Assembly: GCA_937944175.1 (NCBI GenBank)
Contig: CALDZW010000086.1
Location: 1 to 5,490, forward strand
DNA from: an uncultured Candidatus Altimarinota bacterium
GTDB lineage: Bacteria; Patescibacteriota; Gracilibacteria; BD1-5; UBA6164
DNA length: 5,490 nt
Direction of reading: 5' to 3'
This document shows, piece after piece, positions 1-5,490 of this stretch (within the stretch, counting starts at the first letter, position 1; every line of letters begins with the position of its first letter). The notes beneath the pieces are model-generated. The model was not told the DNA's origin, did no database searches, and was given only the letters and a program-made list of their open reading frames with translations. A program made the position numbers and the translations under genes.

Positions 1-683
1 CATCCATATACTATAGCAAATCATAAGTGTTTAATAGGCAATTTGTGACTTGATTGAGCATTTCTCTTTGAACTAAAGGAGTATGACATTCATGAGAGTA
101 TCATTCAGAAGAAAGCTGAAATAGCTACATATAAATCAATATCATAAGATAACTCATGTATTTGTTTGGGAAAAATTGCTGAAGCAGCTCAAAGCAATGA
201 TGTTATTAATAAAAGACCAACACCAAGTTGCAAATTTTTCTGGATTCAAAATTCTCTTCTTGTAAGTAGCAATAATGGAACACATATACCCATTCATATT
301 CCTAACCACTCATAGATGTTCAAAGATTCCTTATAAAAGACAACACTCACTATTGTAAGAATAATAGGGAAAAATGTCATATATAGTGGATAAAATATAG
401 TGGTATCTATATTTTTTAGTCAATAAACTCTTGTGACAGTTGAAGAGTAATATAATGCTGCATTCAAAAATGCAAACAATGCAATCACCATCAAACTATC
501 ATAATTAAATGAAGATAGCTCATATACATAATAATAAGCAGATGCAATTACTGTTACCACTCAATATGCTATACAAGAAATTAGATGAACATTTAAGTTT
601 TTAAAAGAGATTACCTTAGCTCAAAAAGCAAATAACCCTCAAAATAATACTGACATCAATGCATACATTAACCATGTTTCCAC
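1..683 (-). CDS. EamA/DMT-family transporter, third tandem copy (3' end outside window)
   Basis: Integral-membrane carrier of the drug/metabolite transporter superfamily, in the inner membrane; substrate unknown. About 227 codons are visible of an expected ~290, so roughly the last two transmembrane segments are missing at the window edge. Read with UGA = Gly it has ten in-frame TGA codons and no other interruption. The N-terminal half carries the block RVYGLKNIDTTIFYPLYMT, matching RVES-L-x-x-IDTT-x-FFPLYKT in the two upstream copies, and then the acidic residue (KESLN) that follows TM4 in EamA domains. A second EamA repeat begins near ISFKN-distal residue 150 with alternating hydrophobic segments. 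The GTG start was chosen by alignment: VETWLMYAL here, MEAWVLYAV and LEIWLLYAI in the paralogs. It lies 10 nt after the stop of the previous copy with no Shine-Dalgarno, so co-transcription is likely. This is the most diverged of the three copies. Confidence 0.85.
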
Positions 684-693
684 TTAAAAATAG

Positions 694-819
694 TTATATA
701 AATAATATCACACTCACTATACTCAAAAATATTACAAAAGCTTTTTTATACGTCATTTCTTCTTTATAAAATATTACTGAGAGAATTATTGGAATAAGAA
801 TTGAGAAAGAATTAATAGT
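694..819. repeat. Direct repeat, copy A (3' end of second DMT gene)
   Basis: This 126-bp segment matches 1579-1704 with about nine substitutions and no gaps by manual alignment. It encodes the last 41 residues (TM9-TM10) of the second DMT gene. Most differences are synonymous. Identity drops sharply beyond position 819. Confidence 0.85.
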
Positions 820-1566
820 CATGGCAATTGCTAAATTTCACTGTGTTGCATATGAATAACATAAGAATCCTAAGAATTGAAATACCCCTAACACCACTGC
901 AAACATATAAATTCATTCTTTTGAATATACCTTCTGTGCTGTAGACTTTTTTCAAATCAGATATGAAAATGAAGCAACTATGGCTCAGGAAAGAGATCCA
1001 AAAAAGACAAACAAATCAATATCTAATCCTTGAGTATGGATCAGTTTGGGAACCACTCATGCTACGGTTGCTAACATTGAAGTAATTACCACAAGCACTA
1101 CTCATAATTTCAAATTTTTTTGAACAGTATTTTCTTGCTTATTCAATAGTAACAACGGAATCATAAGCCCACATACTATTCAAATTCCCTCTTGAGAAGT
1201 AAGAGATTCTTGAAAGTAAAAGAAACTTATTAATGTAATAATAATTGGAAGGAATGTTTTATATAATGGGAAAAATATGGTGGTATCAATATGTTTGAGA
1301 CTCTCTACCCTGGTAAGAGTTGAGATGAAATAAAAAACAGTATTTAAAAAACCATATAAAGCTGTTGAATAGAGCATATTCTGATCCCACACAAATCATC
1401 CTTTCCAAAAAATAAGATACATTGTAGCACATAGAGTGGTCACTATGTATGATAAAATTGAAACATATGATGTATTGTAATTCCTTTGTGCAATTACTTT
1501 CATCCCAAAACTAAAAAATCCTCAAAAGAAGATTGAAGCTATTGCATAGAGTAGCCATATTTCCAA
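694..1566 (-). CDS. EamA/DMT-family transporter, second tandem copy
   Basis: Complete 290-residue protein, the usual length for a 10-TM carrier made of two five-helix EamA repeats. Nine in-frame TGA codons read as glycine. Residues ~86-104 hold RVESLKHIDTTIFFPLYKT (end of TM3 into TM4), followed by FQESLT with the conserved acidic residue. The second repeat ends in TINSFSILIPIILSVIFY, then KEEMTYKK and a last helix. The TTG start matches the paralogs' N-termini (LEIWLLYA) and is forced by an in-frame TAA just upstream, which is the stop of the preceding copy; the gap is 12 nt. The last 126 bp are about 93% identical to the same part of the upstream copy, with only one amino-acid change (I/V), although the rest is clearly more diverged. 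Metabolite export or import is the family role; the substrate cannot be inferred. Confidence 0.9.
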
Positions 1567-1578
1567 AATGTTATATGC

Positions 1579-1704
1579 TTATATAAATAATACCACACTC
1601 ACTATACTCAAAAATATCACAAAAGCTTTTTTATATGTCATTTCTTCTTTGTAAAAAATTACTGAGAGAATTATTGGGATAAGAATCGAAAATGAATTAA
1701 TAGT
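1579..1704. repeat. Direct repeat, copy B (3' end of first DMT gene)
   Basis: Partner of 694-819, in the same orientation and the same position within the gene, with the stop codon at the left end of each. It could be a remnant of a recent partial gene conversion, a homologous recombination tract, or strong constraint on the last two helices. Confidence 0.85.
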
Positions 1705-2445
1705 TACCGCTATAGCTAAGTGTCAATTAATAGCATTAATAAAACAATAGAATGATAAAAATTGAATGAATCATAAGAGTATTCAAAATCAATATACACC
1801 CTCTTTTGAATAAACCTTTCTGCTTTTCCTTTTCATCAACTTATATGTCATTACTCAAATGACTATTCAGATGAGATAACTTACAATAAGAAACATCTCT
1901 ATATTTAGTCATTTGACAACCGAATACTTAGCAGCAGTGACTGCAAGTGTACTGGCAATTGAAACTATAAGCATATAGATGATTCACTTCTTTAGATTCA
2001 CTTGTATCGTATTTTCTTTTTTGGTGATGAGAAAAAGGGGAACTAGGATTCAGAGAAAGATTCACAAAAATTCCTTTAGTGTGAGATTCTCTCACAAAGC
2101 AAAAAAACTTATAAGGGTAATAAGAACTGGGAATACTGTTTTATAAAGCGGAAAAAATAGTGTGGTATCAATATTATGAAGGCTTTCAACTCTTGCTAGA
2201 GTAGAAATAAAGAAAAAAAGTCTTTCTAAAAAAGCTAGTCAGATAAGTAAGAGAAATCAATCTTGAAATGAGAAACTTCCGTACAAGTATAGGTAATATG
2301 CAATCCCACACACCGCTCCTGTGATATATCATATAGTTGAAACATATGAGGTATCATAATTTCTTTTGGTAATAATCTTCATCCCAAAGTTAAAAATCCC
2401 TGCCAAGAAGAGTGAACCAACTGCATATAAAACCCATGCTTCCAT
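1579..2445 (-). CDS. EamA/DMT-family transporter, first tandem copy
   Basis: Complete 288-residue carrier and the first DMT gene of the tandem triplet in transcription order. Ten hydrophobic segments are visible, roughly TM1 3-25, TM2 34-56, TM3 62-83, TM4 95-115, TM5 122-141, TM6 154-174, TM7 178-200, TM8 216-238, TM9 242-265 and TM10 271-288, in the 5+5 EamA arrangement. The shared block RVESLHNIDTTLFFPLYKT is at residues 85-103. TGA is the main glycine codon here: 14 TGA against 7 GGN by my count, so standard-code reading shreds the gene. The ATG start (MEAWVLYA) aligns with both paralogs; no Shine-Dalgarno is visible. A 90-nt gap containing a large AT-rich palindrome separates it from the MFS-like gene upstream. 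I see no convincing -35/-10 pair of its own, so it may be read through from that gene. Substrate unknown. Confidence 0.9.
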
Positions 2446-2499
2446 ATGTGTATATAATCTTGCTAATAATAGAATGTAACCTAACTATTTTTTTAAAAT

Positions 2500-2531
2500 T
2501 TACAATATATATTATACAATATATATTGTAA
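2500..2531. promoter_or_regulatory. AT-rich perfect palindrome between MFS-like and DMT genes
   Basis: Inverted repeat with 14-bp arms (2500-2513 and 2518-2531; outer end TTACAAT, mirrored by ATTGTAA) around a 4-nt centre ATAC. It has no run of U directly after it on the minus strand, only a short AT-rich stretch, so it is a poor intrinsic terminator. The minus strand contains TATAAT (2511-2516) in the centre but no -35 at normal spacing. It could be an operator for a dimeric repressor controlling the DMT cluster, or an mRNA hairpin between cistrons. The function is not resolved. Confidence 0.5.
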
Positions 2532-2535
2532 CAAG

Positions 2536-3759
2536 CTATATCTTCTCATATTTATTCCACAGAAACAAAATAAGATGTTGAAGTCAAAATACTCATGCAG
2601 CTGTAAAAAAGATCAAAGAAAGGGTAGTATGGATATCTAGATGTAAAGTATAGTGTAATGAATAGGCAAAGAGTAATCATAATATTCTTCCAAACCATAA
2701 TACCACTTCTCTTGAAAGCATTGGAGCAAAGAAATCTTGCCCTCCACTTCATCAATTATCCATAAGCCTCATAGAAAATACTCGATTAATCATTTTAATC
2801 ATTGGAGCAATAAGCAGTTCTCATAAAGCAAAAATTATTAAACCAAGTGGAGTAAAATTGAGTGAAAATACAAGAAGATTAAGACACATCAGTATAGTAA
2901 CAAATCTATGGCCTTTGAGTCTATTTTCAACTTTGAGCTTGAGTCATAAATAGGCAAGCAAGAATACTGAAATACAGGAAATAACACTCTGAAATACTCC
3001 TACTTGAAACTCTGATGTGAGCAGAGTAATATTTGCAAGAGCAATAGCAAGTACCAAACATCCAAGTATAAAACCATCTAATAGAAAAAATATATTTCCA
3101 TACATCAATTTTTTAGTATAGAGAATTTTCATTACTGATTTCAGTGAAATTGCAGGTGGAATAAAGCTTCATACTCACTTGATGAATAAAAAACTTCAGA
3201 GGTATATGCAAGGAAGCAAAGCAAATACTATTCTAAAGCCATCAAAAGCAAAAACATTTCATATGTAAATACAGAGAGTTACAATAACAGGCACCACTAT
3301 TGCTAATATATTTCTTCCTGCTCCTATTGAGCCTGAATAAAAATCTCTCTGAGAGTCAGGGATAGAAGAAAGTTCATGAGAATGCAAGGCACACCAAAAT
3401 ATTCAGTTCCCAAGTGAATAAGACAATGCCATAAAATATATAGCTCACATGTCTTTTCAAACAAAAGCTACAGGAACAAAACTTACAATAAACAAGCTAT
3501 AAGCTAAAATATACAGTAATTTTATATCTTTTTTGTAATGAGAGATGATAAACCCTGATACCCAAAACCCCAAAAAAGATCCTGAAAAAAATACAAGATT
3601 GTACACAATACTATCAAATAATGATTGATTAACACTAAACACATACACATTGACAAATACAGCTCACACTAACACTCATACTGAGTATATCCAATTGAAA
3701 TACAGTAGAGACTTTGTTTCTTGAGTTAACTGTTTATAATTGTAGAGGAACTGTTTCAT
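2536..3759 (-). CDS. 12-TM major facilitator superfamily-like transporter
   Basis: Complete 407-residue membrane protein ending in TAG, with 16 in-frame TGA codons read as glycine. Twelve hydrophobic segments appear in a 6+6 arrangement with a longer, lysine-containing central loop (around ISLKSVMKILYTKKLMYG, near residues 203-220), as in MFS carriers of ~400 residues. Features seen: a short charged N-terminus (MKQFLYNYKQ), a TM4-5 loop with SIPDSQRDFYSG followed by SIGAGRN, and a glycine-rich loop DNGGSGGQDFF between TM10 and TM11. I do not recognise the subfamily, and the classic MFS loop-2/3 GxxxDRxGRR motif is not evident, so 'MFS-like' rests on size and topology. The ATG start is 18 nt downstream of a terminator hairpin and about 30 nt downstream of the predicted transcription start. 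It may be co-transcribed with the DMT triplet. Substrate unknown. Confidence 0.75.
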
Positions 3760-3777
3760 AGTGTTTTCAGAGTTCAA

Positions 3778-3812
3778 AAAAAAGTAATATACATGGAGTA
3801 TATTACTTTTTT
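3778..3812 (-). terminator. Rho-independent terminator of the secreted-protein gene (bidirectional shape)
   Basis: Perfect inverted repeat: GTAATATAC arms extended by A/T tracts (3778-3792 and 3798-3812) around a 5-nt loop. On the minus strand the stem is followed by a run of eight T, 22 nt after the TAA of the gene at 3834. The flanking A-tract makes it symmetrical, so it could also stop plus-strand transcripts. The stem is AT-rich and probably weak unless the A-T extensions pair. Confidence 0.75.
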
Positions 3813-3824
3813 ATTCTTGTACAA
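3797..3824 (-). promoter_or_regulatory. Predicted promoter of the MFS-like gene, nested in the terminator
   Basis: On the minus strand, TTGTAC (3819-3824) and TATACT (3797-3802) are separated by 16 bp, close to a sigma-70-type -35/-10 pair. The predicted start near 3790 lies inside the terminator, so RNA starting here carries only half of the hairpin and a leader of about 30 nt to the ATG at 3759. Seen: the hexamers and spacing. Inferred: function. Confidence 0.5.
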
Positions 3825-3833
3825 TCTGAAAGC

Positions 3834-4826
3834 TTATGCAGCAAGTTTTTCTTCAATCATCTCTTTAAGGGCTTGGAGTTTTGCAAGCATTGAATCCTTT
3901 TTTTCTTCATTCATGTCTTCTCTTGCTTCCATTTTTTCTGCATATACATCAATTTTTCATAAAACTTTTTCTAATTTTTGATCAGGTATCATGTCGAGTT
4001 TACTTCCAATTTTTTTTGCAAAATTCTTTTTATATTTTTTTGTCATTTCACTTCTTTTTTTCCCATGACCATTTTTTTCTTTCATTTCTCAATCTTTATT
4101 TCCTTCTCATTTCATTCTTTTTCCATCTTTATTTTCTTCTTTATTTTCCTGTCTTTCTTCTAATTCAGCAAGTGCTTCTGGGTTATTTGCTAGAATTGCT
4201 TTCATCTCAGCTTTATATGTAGCCTTCATTGCTTCATATTTTGCTTTCATAGCTTCTTTTTCATCATCAGTCATTTCATCCATATCTTCTTTTTCAGACT
4301 TCATTGCTTCCATTGCTTCTTGATGTGCTTCTCTTAATTCTTCAAGTGCAGCTTCTTCTGCATCAGTCAAGTCAGCTGCCAGTCCTTTTGATTTCATTTT
4401 ATGGTTTTTTTCTCATTTAGCCTCTGCATGTGCTTCATGAAGTGCTAGTGCCTCTGCATTACCAGCAAGAACTTCTTTCACTTTTTCCATGTGAGCGGCT
4501 CTCATTTCTTCATAATCAGCTTTTATAGCTTCTTGTTCGTCTTCACTTAATTCATCCCAATTTTCTTTTTTTTCTTTAATCTCTTCCATTGCTTCTTCAT
4601 GATCTTCATGAAGTTCTTCTAATGCTTCTTTCTCATCTTCAGTAAGTAATTCTTGAAGTTTAGCCTTCATTCCACGATTTTTCCCATGATTTTTCTTTCC
4701 ATCACTATGTTCCATTCTCTCACCATCATCTGAATGATTATCAGCAAATGAAATACTGGTAACACTTGAAGCAAGTAATAGTGCAGCAAGTCATGCTGCT
4801 AACATTTTTTTAGTTATATTTTCCAT
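3834..4826 (-). CDS. Exported charged helical repeat protein, CpxP/Spy-like in layout
   Basis: 330-residue protein that standard-code reading splits at TGA codons (Gly 12, 138, 240, 246 and one near 285). Residues 1-28 form a signal peptide: KK at 6-7, a hydrophobic core, and a likely signal peptidase I site after SFA28, giving export across the membrane. The mature N-terminus is rich in His, Asp and Lys (HSDDGERMEHSDGKKNHGKN). Two ~92-residue repeats follow (about 53-143 and 144-239). Each holds two helices opened by LTEDEK at 61 and LSEDEQ at 93, and LTDAEE at 153 and MTDDEK at 185, with the same 32-residue spacing. The C-terminus (about 241-330) is lysine-rich, then an amphipathic helix. 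No cysteine is seen. Helices dominated by E, K, A and M suggest coiled coils. CpxP/Spy proteins also carry paired LTxxQ motifs and a charged N-terminus, but this is resemblance, not proven homology. The upstream promoter modules fit response-regulator control. No other plausible start: the nearby upstream ATG is out of frame. Confidence 0.9.
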
Positions 4827-4880
4827 ACATACATAATTACATAATAAATAAATTTTGTGCTTTTATTAGAAGCTATTATT

Positions 4881-4915
4881 ACTATACACTATCTATAGTA
4901 AGAAACTCTTAAGAA
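4881..4915 (-). promoter_or_regulatory. Proximal promoter module: 11-bp direct repeat box + N10 + -10
   Basis: On the minus strand, TTCTTAAGAGTTTCTTACT (4915-4897) contains TTCTTA-N5-TTCTTA, two half-sites one helical turn apart. Exactly 10 bp further on is TATAGT (4886-4881), a -10 candidate; no -35 hexamer exists at 16-18 bp. A direct-repeat box in place of the -35, 10 bp from the -10, is the known layout of PhoB-type activated promoters. The predicted start is near 4874, giving a leader of about 48 nt to the ATG at 4826. Confidence 0.6.
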
Positions 4916-4929
4916 AGATAATATATAAC

Positions 4930-4948
4930 AGTAAGCATTTCTAAAAGC
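4930..4948 (-). promoter_or_regulatory. Possible degenerate third box
   Basis: Aligned to the two strong boxes it matches about 12 of 19 positions. The second half-site (CTTACT) is intact and the first is poor. It starts 33 bp from the proximal box and 42 bp from the distal one, near whole helical turns. No -10 lies 10 bp downstream. It may be a weak extra site or chance in AT-rich DNA. Confidence 0.25.
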
Positions 4949-4955
4949 TATAAAT

Positions 4956-4990
4956 AGTATAATATTTTCCGAGTAAGAAACAATTAAGAA
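4956..4990 (-). promoter_or_regulatory. Distal promoter module: same box + N10 + -10
   Basis: On the minus strand, TTCTTAATTGTTTCTTACT (4990-4972) is identical to the proximal box at 17 of 19 positions and again ends exactly 10 bp before a -10 hexamer, TATACT (4961-4956). TTGTTT inside the box (4983-4978) could also act as a -35 with 16-bp spacing, so this copy may have basal activity without an activator. It would give a leader of about 120 nt and lies 75 bp upstream of the proximal module. Confidence 0.6.
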
Positions 4991-5046
4991 CAGAGTATAT
5001 TCTCAGTACTTACCTTAAAATACAAAAGAAAACGTATAAAAAAACA

Positions 5047-5074
5047 AAGAGCATACATTCAAATATATGCTCTT
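5047..5074 (-). terminator. Rho-independent terminator downstream of sufS-like gene
   Basis: Minus-strand stem AAGAGCATA / TATGCTCTT (arms 5066-5074 and 5047-5055) with a ~10-nt loop, followed by TGTTTTTTTATACG. It is the most GC-containing stem in the intergenic region and sits about 100 nt past the TAG at 5171. It isolates the secreted-protein gene from sufS transcription. Confidence 0.85.
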
Positions 5075-5135
5075 GTATAGTTTCTTATTTAGATTATAAT
5101 TATCCCCCTCTATCTTTCAGATCAATTCACCTTGT

Positions 5136-5159
5136 CTTCCCCTTTAGTCAAAAGGAAAG
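5136..5159 (-). other. 3'-UTR stem-loop just after the sufS-like stop codon
   Basis: In the minus-strand RNA, CUUUCCUUUU pairs with AAAGGGGAAG around a GACU loop: 10 bp including two G-U pairs. On the plus strand the same positions give C-A mismatches, so any structure belongs to the minus-strand RNA. There is no U-tract, so it is not a terminator. It might protect the 3' end or be incidental. The remaining bases between 5075 and 5170 hold no gene I can support. Confidence 0.35.
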
Positions 5160-5170
5160 AAAGTAAAGCT

Positions 5171-5490
5171 CTAGCCAAGTATTTTTTGACAATCTTCTAA
5201 TACTTCAAAGAACCTATCAATTTCATCTGAAGTATTGTATATCCAGAAACTTGCTCTACAGCTGGCTTTGACTCATATTTCATCCATAAGAGGTTCAGCA
5301 CAATGCTGTCATCCACGTACACAAATTTCATTTTCAGCTAGAAATTCAGCTACATCTAAAGCATGAACTCATTTAATATTAAAACTAAATACTCAAACTC
5401 TAGAATGATGGAGTGAGCCTATAATAGATATTTTATTATGTAAAATGTGTTTTGTGTCTGAATTAATCTCTTCTAATTTTTTCAAGAAAT
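5171..5490 (-). CDS. sufS: SufS-type cysteine desulfurase, C-terminal 105 residues (5' end outside window)
   Basis: PLP-dependent class-V aminotransferase fold enzyme that takes sulfur from cysteine, yielding alanine, and delivers it for Fe-S cluster assembly or thio-modification; cytosolic. About a quarter of the usual ~400 residues is visible, so the PLP-lysine region is off the window. Seen: HHSRVGVFSFNIKGVHALDV, then the loop VRGGQHCAEPLM with the catalytic cysteine, then GVKASCRASFWIYNTSDEID, the typical group II (SufS/CsdA) C-terminus. Gln replaces the first His of the common HHCA form. Four TGA codons occur (after RV, IK, RG and EI), each where the family has glycine. This is the best evidence in the window for UGA = Gly. 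The gene ends in TAG and is followed by a hairpin and a terminator. SufS versus CsdA cannot be separated from this fragment alone. Confidence 0.93.

Noticed and set aside
2552..2755. 67-residue minus-strand ORF with a hydrophobic C-terminus
   Set aside because: It overlaps the 3' end of the MFS-like gene in another frame; the MFS frame has consistent membrane segments and a proper stop.
1..3759. A string of broken transporter pseudogenes on the minus strand
   Set aside because: All interruptions are TGA. With UGA = Gly every frame runs without a break to a TAA or TAG, with family-typical lengths of 288, 290 and 407 residues.
3793..4222. Plus-strand ORFs rich in Phe, Ser and Leu
   Set aside because: They are the antisense of GAA/AAA/GAT-rich codons in the charged exported protein; no start signals or family resemblance.
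4107..4715. Two separate small acidic proteins of 96 and 100 residues
   Set aside because: They are pieces of one 330-residue protein, in one frame and split only by TGA; the true start with signal peptide is at 4826.
4881..4899. Short inverted repeat ACTATA-N7-TATAGT as a separate operator
   Set aside because: Six-bp arms of A/T bases are expected by chance here, and it overlaps the stronger box/-10 module that explains the same bases.
4827..5170. tRNA, riboswitch or CRISPR in the large intergenic region
   Set aside because: No cloverleaf, no repeat-spacer pattern and no recognisable riboswitch core; only the promoter modules, terminator and UTR hairpin are supportable.
1..5490. Mycoplasma/Spiroplasma-type code (UGA = Trp)
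   Set aside because: TGA falls at conserved glycines in SufS, and TGG is used at Trp positions.

Overview
The window reads coherently only if UGA is translated as glycine (genetic code 25). Under the standard code the minus strand looks like fragments; with UGA = Gly it resolves into six closely packed minus-strand genes carrying about 58 in-frame TGA codons, all ending in TAA or TAG. The C-terminal part of a SufS-type cysteine desulfurase at the right edge settles the meaning: TGA falls at the near-invariant glycine before the catalytic-cysteine motif (R-G-[TGA]-Q-H-C-A) and at other conserved glycines, while TGG is used for Trp. Together with very low GC, this points to Candidatus Gracilibacteria or Absconditabacteria (SR1), host-dependent bacteria of the Patescibacteria/CPR. 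The two cannot be told apart from this window.

Layout in transcription order (right to left). 5490-5171: 3' end of a sufS-like gene, followed by a UTR hairpin and a Rho-independent terminator at about 5047-5074. 4990-4881: a regulatory region with two nearly identical 35-bp promoter modules, each with an 11-bp-period direct repeat (TTCTTA-N5-TTCTTA) exactly 10 bp upstream of a -10 hexamer, the layout used by PhoB/OmpR-family response regulators. 4826-3834: the gene these modules should control, an exported, highly charged helical protein with two ~92-residue repeats and four L/M-T/S-x-x-E/Q-type motifs, loosely like the CpxP/Spy periplasmic stress proteins. 3812-3778: a terminator hairpin that overlaps a good promoter for the next gene.

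3759-2536: a 12-TM MFS-like transporter. 2531-2500: a 14-bp-arm palindrome in the 90-nt gap. 2445-1: three tandem EamA/DMT-family transporters with 10-12 nt gaps and start codons ATG, TTG and GTG; the last runs off the left edge. The first two share a 126-bp segment about 93% identical at their 3' ends, which suggests gene conversion or very strong constraint.

Taken together the region is a transport and envelope locus: four consecutive integral-membrane carriers, probably for small metabolites taken up from or released to a host or the surroundings, next to a secreted protein with apparently dedicated two-component-type control. Substrates cannot be read from the sequence. The most interesting items are the duplicated promoter modules with their secreted repeat protein, and the DMT triplet.
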